Of a stretch of 64,000 bases of DNA, positions 23,114-35,544 are shown piece by piece; the first letter of the stretch is position 1, and every line of letters starts with the position of its first letter. Below the pieces are notes generated by a model. That model was not told where the DNA came from. It did not search any database and saw nothing but the letters and a program-made list of their open reading frames with translations. The stretch is from Angiostrongylus vasorum (taxonomy: Eukaryota; Nematoda; Chromadorea; Rhabditida; Metastrongylidae): contig JADANN010000031.1 in NCBI GenBank assembly GCA_018806985.1, positions 124,001 through 188,000 of the forward strand, written 5' to 3'. The position numbers and the translations under genes were made by a program.

Positions 23114-25620
23114 TACTGCTGGAGTCATGGAAACGACGCCCCCTCTTAGTTCCAGAAATGGAACAGTCACGGATGTGGAGGATACTCGGAAAAATGGGCG
23201 GAGCGATAGGAGCAGGCTTCGCAACAAGTACATATGGAGGGCGTTAGAGAAGTAGAGGCAAACGTGAAGCAGAAGATTAACGCAACGATAAACGACGACA
23301 AACGGCACACATCGGAAAACATTCAGGCACATCAGATAAGCAAAAAACTGAATAATTAAAGTCAGAGAAGTGAGAAATATGACCAGCTGAGATGATGTTT
23401 TTTCGTTTTCATACGAAGCTTGTAGGAAAAAAAACGTTGCTGGAAATCCTGTCATTAACAGAAGTAGGGAAAGTGACTATTTCAGATACTCAGCACTGAG
23501 AATGACAGCTTATCTAAATAAGCAATGTGTTGTTCATATGGATTGCCGAATTCACAGCTGAATGTGTATAAAATTAACTGAAAAGGAAGAAAACTCATTT
23601 GACATCGTTTTTTTCCTACGATTCTAATTGTGAATAATGTCATTACTTTTTCATAGAATGTCCAAATTGCTTCTTCTTGAGGTTTGTTGATGAAATGTTA
23701 AAAATAAGGGCAAAAAAAGTTGAGGAAAGCAAAAAAGTAGCAGTTTAAGCACAACTCCACTAAGTATTATCTTATTGCGTTTTGCTGTATCAGACGTAGA
23801 AATGACGTATTCTGTATCCAGATAGATTTGCTCTTAGCTTATAAAATGTTTGCTTTACAGTATGACAAAAACATGTGCAAAAGAAATAGCGAAACCTTAT
23901 TTTCTCATCAAAAAATGAATTGTTGCGATTGAAGCAGTGAATGAGTAAGAATGACTAGAAGCGTACATTTTTAGAACGGTCGTTAATGGTTGAAAGGGAA
24001 ACTGATTTTATATATTCTAATATAGTAACAGGGATAGTCTTTACTTCACCAATTATTAGAACTGTGTTACTTTTCTAGACTGCTAATATGATATTTTACT
24101 TGCGCTGAATGAGGGGAAGCATCACGAGTCCAATCTGTCGGATTAACGATGAGGATGTCGATCATAAGGTTTTTATCACTGTATCCATTAAGCAGAAAAT
24201 GTTGTTTTAATGGTAAATAACAGCTTAAGATATTAAATACGATCGATATCTGTGCTTCAATGGATTTATTATTTTACAAAAAGATCTATACCTATTCAAA
24301 TTTCATAAAAATGATTCCTCATATTCAACAAGAAGTAACTAAAGCATCTATGAGTTTTGATGTTTCTGTTACCTCATAACCCATTCTTCTATTGTTTACT
24401 CAAAGACATATTGCTCCTGATCAGAAAGAACTATATGACAGTAACCTACTGGCAATTCATACGGTAAATAATTGAAGGCTTATTGATGGAAGGAGGACTA
24501 CTTATAAGCATAATGCATTGGTACTGGACATGCGAACAAAAAATGCTAACTGTTCAGGAGCAATAAATTGTTTTAATTTAAATATAGAGAATTAGATACA
24601 ACTATTATAACCACTAGCAGAGCCAGTAAAGCGTTTTTTGCTGACCTCATGTAATTTTGCAACACGCTATTTCACTGTCCTCTATTCATCCCGTATGGCC
24701 GATTATTGGAAGGTCTGTGCCGACGTGATTAAAGAGTTTACAAAAAACACTGAAAAAAGCTTTTGAAGCAAAAAATCCAAAGCATGAATTGCAAATTTTC
24801 TCCAGCGAATACTAGCGGATATAATGAAATTTGTCGATGATAAATCTAGAGATACAGCTAGAGTGATGGAATTGTTATTGACGAAAATTTCATTATGAAC
24901 GGCTAAGATTAAAGGCAGTGTGCCTTTCAATCAGCACAGAGGTCGTATTCAGTACTTTTTTATGAGCAGGAGTCAGTTTGAAACAAAATGACCATTTATG
25001 TTGCGTATGTTGCTGTTAGTTTAATTAACCTCAAACGACATCAAATTCACTTCTTTACTGGGTGAGAAAAATCGTCTACTGCCATTAAATGAAGCATTAG
25101 CTAGTCTGTTTCGACGATTTGTCGTTAATGAGCGACATGAGGTTGTTGAGGCATTTCTTTGTAATTCAACACCGATGAGTTCATTACTTTCGGATTGCCT
25201 TCGGAGCCGTTTTTTCGATGTTCTATCACTTTTTTTCTCTAGAAAATCTGAGGGGCTGGTATGCTGGTCTCACAGGATGGTGATGACACCAATGCACCTC
25301 AGTTTTTAAAAAGTGTAGGAAACAACAAAAAAAACGGTTCTTTAAAAAGCGTAAGTAGCCGAAATTTTCATATTTCATTAGAAACCGAGAAAGAACCCCT
25401 CCAAAGAGACCTGGTTGTTTCACTGAAGACAGTTCCTGGAAAAAGAATAACTTCCTTGTTAAAGCCGAGATTAGTTTAAAGTTGGTTTACTGAAACAAAG
25501 TTGAAATGAAGCAGGTTATAGAGCACACTACTACGCTCAGTACCACAATCATGACGAATAGGAGGGAAATGATTGGGAGATGGAAGAGTGAGCACTGTTT
25601 CCTAGTAGGGTGATATAATT
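22506..25620. other. ncs-1 upstream region and gene-poor stretch
   Basis: The ncs-1 promoter should lie just above 22505, but no reliable core element or trans-splice acceptor could be singled out. Apart from the CA microsatellite at 23041-23114, no gene, RNA or repeat was recognised. Confidence 0.5.
23041..23114. repeat. (AC)n microsatellite
   Basis: About 74 bp of AC dinucleotides with two AT interruptions. Long CV/HT open frames across it on both strands are artefacts of the repeat. Confidence 0.97.
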
Positions 25621-25629
25621 GGCTACTCT

Positions 25630-25905
25630 AAAAGATGATGCACAAAGGCGTTCGGTGTTAATCAGTCCATTAAGGGTTGCGCTATGTATTCGACACCGTT
25701 CGTAGCACCACAGAGGTGATTGGATGCATATTTGGCTTATATGCTAATATCGAGAGCTCTGCCGATGTAACCAATTAGCGATTCTTATCTTTCCAGAGAA
25801 GGCTGGTACCAATTCTACAACCGCGGTTGAACAAAGGGAATGGTTTGCTTTGGAGATTGAACAAAAAAGGCTTACAGGATTCTGCTAACCACTGCGTTGC
25901 ATGCG
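25630..25905 (-). repeat. S1 SINE-like element, degraded
   Basis: Reverse orientation: GGCGTTCGGTGTTAATCAGT, GGTTGCGCTATGTATTCGAC, GAGGTGATTGGATGCATATT, GAAGGCTGGTACCAATTCTA and AACCACTGCGTTGCATGCG correspond to S1 from tail to head. Confidence 0.7.
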
Positions 25906-26224
25906 TTCCCTAGCTAGCACCATAGTTGGATATTAATTTAATAACATTGTATTAGATGCTGTTGTTATGTAAATGTATCCAACGATGTTAAGAAGTCGTA
26001 TCAATAGGGAATTACATTTGAGTATTCTAAAACGAATAGTTCCACCACCTGAATACGAAAACATCACTAAAGAAGGTATCAGCGCAACATGTTAATACAT
26101 ATACATATTCAACATCAGCCTACTCTAGCCCATATAAATTATTACTAGTACTATTATATAACAACAGTGATGCTGAGATGTTTGGAAACATCTCACCATC
26201 ATCGTAGTTGTATTTCACATAATA

Positions 26225-26625
26225 CTTACTTGGGTACTTGGATGCCCGTTCTCACTGGTTGTGCGAGCCCCAGCATAATCTTCACTTTTTGGGAGTTTCG
26301 TTGGTTTAGCCATTGTGGCTTCCCGGACTCACGATGTCCGCCAGGCCAAAGTCTGCCTCAGGTAGTCACCACCACAGGAGTGGCTGCCTTTGTGGATCAG
26401 AGGCAGATTTGTCACCATGCGACTAGTTTGATACCTGGACGGTGACGGATCCTGGTATTGGTTTACTCTTAGCTGGGCTTCCTGATGAAGACGCTGGACT
26501 CCGTCTCAGCATAGGAGACCCTACAGTTGGGAAGAATCCCCCTGCTGTACATCGCTGCCCGATTTCTAGGAACACTTCCCAGCCACGACGAGGCGGTAAG
26601 CCGTTGGGTGGGAGGGGTGATGTTT
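26225..26625 (-). repeat. Family B repeat with RTE-like 3' tail
   Basis: The left (3') end TACTTGGATGCCCGTTCTCA, CTGGTTGTGCGAGCCCCAGC is shared with RTE 3' tails at 2815, 4240 and 55457. The body matches family B (GCCAGGCCAAAGTCTGCCTC, CAGATTTGTCACCATGCGAC, GCCACGACGAGGCGGTAAGC). Confidence 0.8.
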
Positions 26626-26649
26626 CACATAATATTCTGCCGTGAAGGA

Positions 26650-27460
26650 AATGCTAAGCAGCGAATAGAAACATTACACATTATTATTATATGCTTTGTA
26701 GAGTTCCTAAATCTCGTGACCCCTTAATGTATTGGACATGTATTGCTTTGCATTTAAATGAAAAAGAACTGAAGACAAAGTCAACCTCACTAATCTTGTT
26801 CCGAAAAACTCTCATTTACTTCACAATTTAGCCAATTTAGCACTATCATATAAAAGGGTAGTTGAAGTGGCTTAATTCATAAAACTTTATCAACTAAACC
26901 TTTAGTCAGACCTCATAAATACTATTGCTATCAACCACACTGTTTGAAGATTCAGAAAAACTGCTAAAGCCGAGCAATACTGTGTTTTGTTCCGTCTGTT
27001 ACAGTTATTTGGAGATGATGAAGTGTTCAAGTTCAGTCGATTAGTAAAAATATTAGAAAATTTGGACAGAAAGAACTGAATTTAAATCCCTTTTTTCCCA
27101 TAGATTGCCTCGGCAGCACATTTCAGTCAACATTTTAACTTTCAACTCATCAAAACTCGAAAAGGGGAAGCAGTAATGATTTTTGTTTACTACTTCGAGT
27201 TCTGCGTGTGCAAAACTTTCTCACCTATTTAATGATGACCACCGTTGAGGAAATTGTTCACGACCGATAAGGCTATTTTGCTTTGCCGGTTGAAGAGCAG
27301 AGGAAAACAAACCGTATAGAAAGTGGGACATGAGGAGATTTGAATCGTAGAATACAACGAAGTACTTGAGGAAGATGAATAAGCGAGCAAATAATTTTAC
27401 TATTATGAAGTTAAGCATAAATGATCAATAACGACTGGACGAGTTGTCTCATATCTGAGG
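26650..27460. other. Nothing recognised
   Basis: AT-rich sequence with short open frames only. Confidence 0.5.
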
Positions 27461-27469
27461 TTAAAGGGT

Positions 27470-27760
27470 AAAGAATAAAGGACTCGGCGTTGATCAATCC
27501 CTGAGGGATGCGCTATACATTCGACTTCATTAAGTATCGTTTTGAGGTGATTGAATGCATATCTGGTCTTTAATATGACTCGCGGTGGCTACAGATCTAT
27601 CGAGCCAGTGCTGCTATCCTCCCACAGAAGACTAGTGCCTATATGCCAACCCCGGAGGGATGGAAAACTTGATGAGCCATGGGCGTGGGGATCGATTCCA
27701 CGTGTGTGTTGCAGGGCACCTCCGACAACTGCGCCACGCGCGTCCTACATCTGAGGTTAG
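27470..27760 (-). mobile_element. S1 SINE-like element
   Basis: Good copy in reverse orientation. Tail-side GGACTCGGCGTTGATCAATC, CTGAGGGATGCGCTATACAT; body ATATGACTCGCGGTGGCTAC; head with GGGATCGATTCCACG (B-box side) and CAACTGCGCCACGCGCG (A-box side). Confidence 0.8.
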
Positions 27761-27769
27761 TTTATCAAT

Positions 27770-28980
27770 CATTTTTTCATCACAACACAATAATCTTAGA
27801 ATAGATGGAATAAAAAGTATGGGAAATAGAATCACGTTCAAATACTAGACGGCAGCACAATATTGGTTTACTAAACACGTGGAAGAGACTATCTAAAATA
27901 GAACAAAAGTAGGGAAAAAAAGAATAGGTTTGTTGTCGTAACGTTGTTCAACTGATGTGAGGAGAACTAACTAACACAATGATTATTACATTTCATTCAT
28001 GATTGCCATCTTAATGTAAAATCCGAATTTATAGAGCAGCAATGAAAGATCATATTATCATCACGTATAGCCTTTTACTTATTTCGTATATCTTACAGTC
28101 AAGGCCTAAAGGTGTAATTTAATGCCAATAAAAAAATTTAAACGTTGTATATTTAAGTAAGACAAGTACTATTAATATAGCGACTTGGGCGATGTAACAC
28201 AGCCATTCAAATAATGGAAACAAAGAAAAACTTCTTTGTGCTGGTGGAGTAATGGTTTAAGTCTAGTTTCCTCTTTTTTGGAGTCACACAGTGAGGAAAA
28301 GTGGATTAGCCCCGCCCAAATCAATTGATGCAAATGTTATGAGTTGGCTGGCACAATTGTTTTCACTAGGCAGCTAACATTTAATTACTATATCAATTAC
28401 AGGAACTATGAATAGCAATTGTACAGAAACGAAGAAAAAAAAACATAAAATCATGAAGGGTTTTTTTGAAATAAGATTCAGAAATGAACTGAAACCAAGC
28501 TGGAATTTAGTCAACTCTCCCACTATACCATCTTGCTGGATAATGTGGATGAGAGTGGAAATGCAAAACAGAGACCCTGAAGTGATAGTTGTTCTTATTT
28601 GATCGGCATATTCCCATGGTGGTCGACGTCAGCAATGTGTGGTTGTATCCCGGGTGGCCTTCATTTAATCTCTTCCCATTAGCAAACAGAAATTGAATTT
28701 CACTTAGCATAATTTCTCATGGAGTTATTTCTTTTCCTCTAAGTACAGGGAATATAGGGATAAACAACCGTATGGAAGTGCCGAAATTTGGTCGTGCATA
28801 GGTATGGAGATGTGCAGGTGTTTTTCAGTGATCTTTCAACATAATTTAATTCACCAATACCCTACTAATTATAGGATTCTGAAGCTTGAATATATTGAAA
28901 ATTTTCAAGCAAGTTGAAACCATTTAGGCCGCCAAATCTGATTGAGGGTACCTTTCATCAAGTTGTGTAATCTTCTTTCT
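27770..28980. other. Nothing recognised
   Basis: AT-rich, no repeat family identified. Open frames near 28408-28710 on both strands overlap each other and show no domain. Confidence 0.5.
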
Positions 28981-28984
28981 TCAG

Positions 28985-29235
28985 TGTAGCGCGTGTGGTG
29001 CAATGGTCGGAGAAGCCGTGCAACCACTGAGCCCTCCATCTCTCCAGGGTCGGTAAATTGGTACTAGGCTTGACTATGAGGATAACAGCACTGGCTCGAT
29101 ACATCCGTTCGCCATCGCGAGTCATCGTAAAGGCCGGATAGACATTTAGTCACCTCCATCAATGTTTAGTGAAGTCGAAAGCATGGCGCATCCCCTATAG
29201 GATTGATCAACGCCGAGCTTTATCTTTTTTTAAAT
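28985..29235 (+). mobile_element. S1 SINE-like element
   Basis: Forward copy: A-box side GTAGCGCGTGTGGTGCAATG, body GTCGGTAAATTGGTACTAGG and GCCATCGCGAGTCATCGTAA, 3' part ATTGATCAACGCCGAGCTTT and a poly-T end. The B-box is poorly kept in this copy. Confidence 0.8.
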
Positions 29236-29730
29236 GCTCTTTCTTTGTAACTTAATTGATAACCCTGAGCTAGTCTAAAGTAGTGCCATCGTTTGTGAAA
29301 TACTTTTGCAATAGCATATAAGTTAACAATTTCTAGCTGTAGCTTATAAATGGAAAATGGCACAACAAGAGAAATAAGATTGGAAGACCTATTGTTGATA
29401 TTACCAAGCCTCTAAATTTTAACAAGTCACTTTCCGTGACCATAAAAGCATACAGGAGATCACAATGTCGAGTGAAGCGCAAAAAGAACATTATTCTAAA
29501 GTTACTTTCATTTAACGTCGGTATGAATAATCACTTTCTTTCATTGACACGCTAAGGCGAGGTTGTTACTAAACGTTTAATCTACAAAAGTTGCGACGTT
29601 TTACTTTCTTGAGAACGCTTATCTGGATCAATGGTCCATAATCATTCATTTATTGTTCAGTCTACAGAGATATGGGTCTTCGTCTTAGCACTGAGTCGAA
29701 TTTTCTCGAGTCAAGTGCCGCTAGAGTCGA

Positions 29731-30207
29731 GAAAAGGAAGAAGAAGAAGAAGAAGGGAGAAGAGAGAAGAAGAAGAGAAGGGAGAGAGAGAAGAAGGAAG
29801 AAGGGAGAAGAAGAAGAAGAAGGGAGAAGAAGAAGAAGAAGGGAGAAGAAGAAGAGAGAAGGAAGAAGAAGAAGGAAGAAGAAGAAGGAAGAAGAAGAAG
29901 GAAGAAGAAGAAGGAAGAAGAAGAAGGAAGAAGAAGAAGGAAGAAGAGGAAGGAAGAAGAAGAAGGAAGAAGAAGAAGGAAGAAGAAGAAGGAAGAAGAA
30001 GAAGGAAGAAGAAGAAGGAAGAAGAAGAAGGAAGAAGAGAAGGAAGAAGAGGAAGGAAGAAGAAGAAGGAAGAAGAAGAAGGAAGAAGAAGAAGGAAGAA
30101 AGAAGAAGGAAGAAGAAGAAGGGAGAAGAAGAAGGGAGAAGGAGAAGGGAGAAGAAGAAGAGGAAGGAGAAGGAGGGAAGAAGAAGAGAGAAGAAGAAGA
30201 ACGAAAA
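29731..30207. repeat. Homopurine GA-rich minisatellite, 13 bp unit
   Basis: About 470 bp of almost pure A and G. The dominant unit is GGAAGAAGAAGAA, that is (GAA)4 plus G. Because 13 is not a multiple of 3, all three frames on the + strand read through as Lys/Glu/Arg-rich open frames up to 194 codons. These are not taken as genes. The strand asymmetry suits triplex (H-DNA) formation. Confidence 0.95.
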
Positions 30208-30209
30208 AA

Positions 30210-31546
30210 CGTTAGCCGGATAAATATTTAATCACTTGAGAAAGTATAAATTTACAAAGTAGTTCTTTAACGTCGAAAGTGGATTAATTAACCATTGTTT
30301 TAAACCTAAATTAAGTGGTGAATCGTAAACGACGCTTGGAAGTAGACATTCTCACTCTTATGGATGGAAAACCGTCAAAGACCGTGCATGATTATGGGGG
30401 ATTCTAAGAGTGGCTATCTATTCATTACTATACTAAAGAAAAATCTGGGATATTTCAGGTGGGTGACGAAAAAGCTGTTTAACACAGAGCGGGATTCATC
30501 AACACACCCCGTACTACCCCAAGTTAAAGAGTTCCATATATCCATGTGGACATTCAGATAAGCATTCGGGTTTACCATGATTATCTAGGTTCCACGAACA
30601 ACAAAAATAGAGGATTTTCTTAGAAAAATTTGATACATTTGTTGTTTTTCGAGCGAGCGACACCCTATTAAGAATTATGACACCCGACAGGTACTTTACT
30701 AGAGCTCGCTTGAGTTAGTCGTTGATTAAGTAGCCGAGATGACAGGTGGCAGTTGGCGGCTGACAGGTGACAGGTGTTTGTATTTATACTTTCATTCACA
30801 TCTGTATAGATGTATATTTATCTCGATTCTAGTGCTGTATTTCATCTAATGAAGCTTGTTACAGTCTCAGAGATAAGCGCTTGAAATTGAAAAAACAATT
30901 CTAACCTCGACCACGTTTGACTCATGCACCACTTTGCTGTGAATGGAAAGTGTTCTTTTTTAGATTCTTTGAAGACAAACAGTTTAACCATTCTGCCCGA
31001 TATACTGTAGCAGATCGGTCGAGCGCTGGCCAAGTCGACTATAAGAATCGCTGCCGAATAATGCTATCTCTTGATCCACAAAGAACCACGACTCGCTATG
31101 GTAAATAGCTGACAATCTTTTGGTAGGAGAATCTAATGATTCAAGTAGGAAGAGTGGAGAATGACGCTCAACGAATATTCAACATGTCTACGCCAAGAAA
31201 AGACAGATCCCCGAAACGGAAATGTGAATTTGACGGCGATTTCCGTATAAGACCAGTTGAAGACAATTTATCGGATAAAAATTCTCCTTGTGAAGCCAGC
31301 ACCTTGTATTTGAATTGACTGACAAAAAATTTATACTGGGATCCATCCATTTTCTTCACCTATGTATGAATCCTTTATAGCTTTTAGTTACAACAATCAT
31401 TGAGTGAGTTGAGGAGAACAAACAACTAGTCTATTCTCGTATTCGTTCTGTGATTTGAAATACCCGCACGAGGACTATCACCATGCATATGGTCTTCTTC
31501 TTATTCTAACCAGTAAGTGGTCCGAAATATTTTGCATATGGTCTGC

Positions 31547-31587
<41 letters not shown>

Positions 31588-33630
31588 ACATATGTACATA
31601 TATATAATGTACATAATGTACATGCATGTGCATGTGTCGGTGTGTATATACATATATATATATGTGTGTGTGTGAAGAGACCAAGATCATTCAGTTGCCA
31701 GGTTAAATTCCTCAGTTCGTGGAAATTTGTGATATTACCAGCGTGGTTAAATCTGAGCCCAACGTCTCAAATTAATAGCTGACCACTGGAAACACTGTTG
31801 TGCAGAAAAAAAAGCAAATCGCGGAGTTTTGCGAATATCGGTTGATCGATGGGCTCGTTAAGGAAAATTACAGCCTTAATATCTCATTCATATTTTACGT
31901 GGTTTTTCATTCTAACTGAACGGCACAGGTTAATGTAGAACGTGGTCACTAAATCAAATCGAGCATATTCTGGCAACGTTTCTCTAGACTGGTCCTTTTT
32001 TATGCTACTTCCTAAACTTCGTGTTCGTTTGCCAGACTTCCTGAAAAATTGGGATTTATTACTCACTGCTGTCATTCTGGTACAGCGTGGAAAGATCTTT
32101 GTTAGAAAAGGGCGAAAGTGCCCAATCATTAGCCGAATAAATCTTTTCAACGTTCTTGTACTATCATGATGGTCTAGAGAAGTACTAGTTATCTATGTCG
32201 AGGTTTAATGAAAGTCGTTTTTCAAGATAGAATCTAAATTTCCCTTATTGTAGGCGACCTTCCCTTTTCGACTTTGGGAATGACAGGTCTTCATTTCCAG
32301 CTGCCTTCTCTGACTGTGGCGACAACAGCAGTTGACTTCAAGCTTGCGGCCAAATTGAATCTACGCTGGATTAATTGCACTGATCGGATCCAGCCCTGAA
32401 AATCAGCACCAAGAAGGGATCAAACACGTACCATCTTCTGTCTGCTAGGATGTATGTCCTCTTATGAATGACACCACTTAGAGGTTCATATCAATCTCCA
32501 TTCTTCTCGAAGAATCGACATCCAGAAAAGAAGAATCACATGGCCGAGAGCGCTGCAAAATAGCTTCCATTCAACGTGCAATTTGCTGGATGCACAAGAT
32601 ATACCGTGTGGAATGTCGAGATAATCGTGCTAAGGCTTTCCGAATTTCACAGGGAATTTATGGCCGTTGTTAATCGTTAATCAGAGCGATTGATTTTCAG
32701 AGTACGACTGATTATGTTGAAAGGAAGGCGTTGATTCTTAACATTTGCGTTCTTCTAGTCGCGTTTTCAGCTGGATACGTCGAATATAATCAAGCAAGAA
32801 GGCGACATTAAACATTGCAAAGATGGAGGAGCAACTGTGCCTTCTAGCATAGATTAGAAAAGTGAGTTTATACATGCAATGACAAGAAATGAATATGACT
32901 AGGTTGGCAAACATTGCTCTTGGTTAGACAAATGTAGACAATTAATGCACTAAATGTGGTTAGTGGCTGGAGCAGTATAGATATTAGCTGGGTAGATCGT
33001 TTGTTATAAAGAACTTTTCTATAAGACCAACTGTATCTGAATGATGTCTATTGGCAAGAAACAACGTGAAAGGGTCGAGTAGGTGAGAAGTGTCGAAAAT
33101 CGATATGCGTTTCATTAGCAGGCAAGTTATGGATGAGAAAAGAAGCACGAAATGGGACTACGATTCCGGAAAAGCTTATAAATAAGCAGAAGACGAGAAT
33201 TAATCATATCATTCATAACGACATCATGAAACATTTCTCCAATACGGTAGTGCTAACATTTCACTGGTGGTTTTGCGCTATCATTATTTCTCACTCATTA
33301 CTTTGCTGTTGTCTACATGAGTGATATCGAAGCCTAATGAGATGAAACCACGATCTCATAGATGGAATTGCTCAGTTGGAAAAGGAAAGCGTGTTGCCAG
33401 TAGAAGTTGTCATTCTTGTTTTATCTTCATTTGTATCTTTGTCACAGTCTATTAGTTCGTGCATATCTCTATATGCGATATTTTAAGAATAGAAAATGAT
33501 TTCGAAAAAATGTATTCTTTTGAAAAGGCAAAAAGATATAAGGCAAGAATTGGTGGCACACAATGTTTACAAGCAAATGATGAATAACACTTTATGTCGG
33601 CTATAAAAGGAGGTCATTAATAATATACTA
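30210..33630. other. No gene recognised
   Basis: Contains an AT microsatellite cluster at 31549-31675. A 44-codon run from an ATG at 31185 (MSTPRKDRSPKRKCEFDGDF onward) looks coding-like in composition but has no partner exon or recognisable domain. Confidence 0.45.
31549..31675. repeat. (AT)n and AT/GT microsatellite cluster
   Basis: A perfect AT run of about 35 bp is followed by imperfect ATGTACAT and GTGTGT tracts. Confidence 0.9.
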
Positions 33631-33636
33631 GTACCT

Positions 33637-34005
33637 AAGGTGGACAGCACAGTGGCAGTGTTGTCTGTCATCACGAGCATGGCGCTAGTTCGATTCAGCT
33701 CCTGACCAACCAAGCCTCTCGTCCCTCCGGCGTCGGGAAATTGGTACCGGACTTGTCTAGAGAAAAAATTACTTCCTGAAATCCAAATGAGAACGCTCCA
33801 GCCCGACTATCTCAGGACTCTAGGGAGAATTGCTCGACCAGCATTCTATGACATTCAAGATGAAATGATATTCCTCAAGCAGCAACCGAAGCCACACATA
33901 AAAAGTTGTAGGATCTTCGCTGACAATGGATACGAGGAGACGAATCGAATGTGAGCAGTGCTGGGATTCGCACAGTAGACGTGATGACGAATCAAACAAA
34001 TCTAA
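33637..34005 (+). mobile_element. Family C SINE-like element with tRNA-like head
   Basis: A-box-like TGGACAGCACAGTGG and B-box-like AGTTCGATTCAG about 45 bp apart precede the same body as at 17232 (GCGTCGGGAAATTGGTACCG, ACTATCTCAGGACTCTAGGG, GGGATTCGCACAGTAGACGTG). Ends A-rich. Confidence 0.75.
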
Positions 34006-34596
34006 AAAATAACTTAATGTATTAAAAAATGCACTGCATTAAAAAAATCCGCTGTAAAAGTATTTGCAATAACTATCAATGTTGTCGCAGTAATTTTAAT
34101 GAAGCGAAATTGTAGTTATCGGTGGTTCTGACGCTCAATATCTTTCAGATCAATAAAACGCATATAAAATTTACCAGACAAATGTCTTTGAGTACATAAG
34201 GGTACACTCGAAGACCATAGAGAGAAAGAGTAAAAAAATGGAAGGCAGAAAATTGTAGAAGAGTATGAGTAATGACGTCAGAACGTCACCTTGTTGGAGG
34301 TAATCTTTGCTAAATGCGTCTTGAGCCTTTTAGCGATGTTTCATGAAAGTAAAAATGTAGGGAACCAAATATTTCTTGATAATGCCCATTCTGGCACTTT
34401 CCCATGTTTTTTCGCCGACGTGTGAGTATAAGTGATGACTCCTACATGGAAGATGTGAAGTACGATAAAGCCCGAGCTGATGTTTAATTTCTCAGAGTAG
34501 TTTGTAGCTTAAGCATTTCTTCAGTTTCAGTGTGATTCATGGAAGAAGGCGTTTTTCTTCGCCAGCAACCTTCCAGTTTTTGTCAGCGAAGAATTA

Positions 34597-34998
34597 TCAG
34601 AACTGTCTGCTTATTAATGAAATCCGATTAAAAAGCTCTGTATTGTTAAATTCGTCACTACTTCTCTTCACGTGATAATTCATCACCATTGGTAATTCTT
34701 TCATCTCTTTCGGTATTTTATACTCGTCTTTCACGAATAGCTTCAGATCTGCATGAACTGTTGGTCGCCACTTCGTTTTTTTCTCTATTAATGTCTTCGA
34801 ATGTTGGTTTAGTTTAATCTCCTGTAGAATACAACATGGCCGCGCTAGAGCGTTCCTAGTTTTTCCCCAAACCTTGTCGTTATATTTTGTGGATTGGAAG
34901 TTGTTCGTAGAATAATCTAACACCAATTTTCGACTGCTGTGGAACGGGTGTTTAGTCGAACCCATGCGGGATAGAACTAAGTACCACTCTGTATTCAA
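34597..34998 (-). CDS. Unrecognised 133-codon open frame
   Basis: A continuous minus-strand frame encodes a basic peptide with ALARPCCILQEIKL, KKTKWRPTVHADLKLF and EYKIPKEMKELPMV. I do not recognise a family. No splice partners were identified. It could be an exon, a decayed transposon ORF or chance. Local composition looks more coding-like than its surroundings. Confidence 0.25.
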   Translation of the reverse strand: MNTEWYLVLSRMGSTKHPFHSSRKLVLDYSTNNFQSTKYNDKVWGKTRNALARPCCILQEIKLNQHSKTLIEKKTKWRPTVHADLKLFVKDEYKIPKEMKELPMVMNYHVKRSSDEFNNTELFNRISLISRQF

Positions 34999-35184
34999 AA
35001 CCTCTAAGCACTTTGCTAAACGCTTCCAATATGGCTACAACGGAAAGCGGAACTCGTTGAATCAGCGCAAATGGCACTACCCGACATTGTAATTCCAACT
35101 CTAATCTATTCATAACCTTTGCTCTTTTTTCGGGAGTGACTACGTACTGTTATGTTTTGTTTCCCTTGGTGAACTCATTTGCAG

Positions 35185-35289
35185 TCGCAGAATAGTGTGG
35201 ATTTGCACTCGTACATGGAATGGGCATTTGACTTGTGTGAGTGGGACATCTCTGCCTTACTTCAATACTTGAATTCGACACTTAGGCAC
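35185..35289 (+). other. Isolated coding-like exon
   Basis: After an ATTTGCAG acceptor the frame reads SQNSVDLHSYMEWAFDLCEW, then DISALLQYLNSTLRH, up to a possible donor (CAC then GTCTTC) or to TAA at 35306. The composition is protein-like, but no family or adjacent exon is recognised. Confidence 0.25.
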
Positions 35290-35544
35290 GTCTTCTCACT
35301 TCTATAATATAGCAAATCATTGAAAACGCTTGTGAATCGGTGAATCCTTGTTCGATGAGCGCTGATAGGATGTTATACTTTAACGGTTCGTGAAACGTTC
35401 TTCGCAGTCGATATAGATAAGGACAAGAGGAAAATAGTAACTCCCAACACAACACGGTTAGGAAGTAGTCTATGCAGCCGAATCGATTTGGAAATCCTGA
35501 TTAGTCAATTGTGCCTCTTCCATGGTCTTTGATATGCATATTTG

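Noticed and set aside
22961..23455. Long open frames with Cys-Val or His-Thr runs
   Set aside because: Produced by the (AC)n microsatellite at 23041-23114.
29631..30223. Two overlapping 180-190 codon Lys/Glu/Arg open frames
   Set aside because: Created by the 13 bp homopurine repeat, which keeps all frames open.
31185..31318. Possible small gene starting MSTPRKDRSPKRK
   Set aside because: Composition is coding-like, but there is no splice partner, no domain and no second copy to support it.
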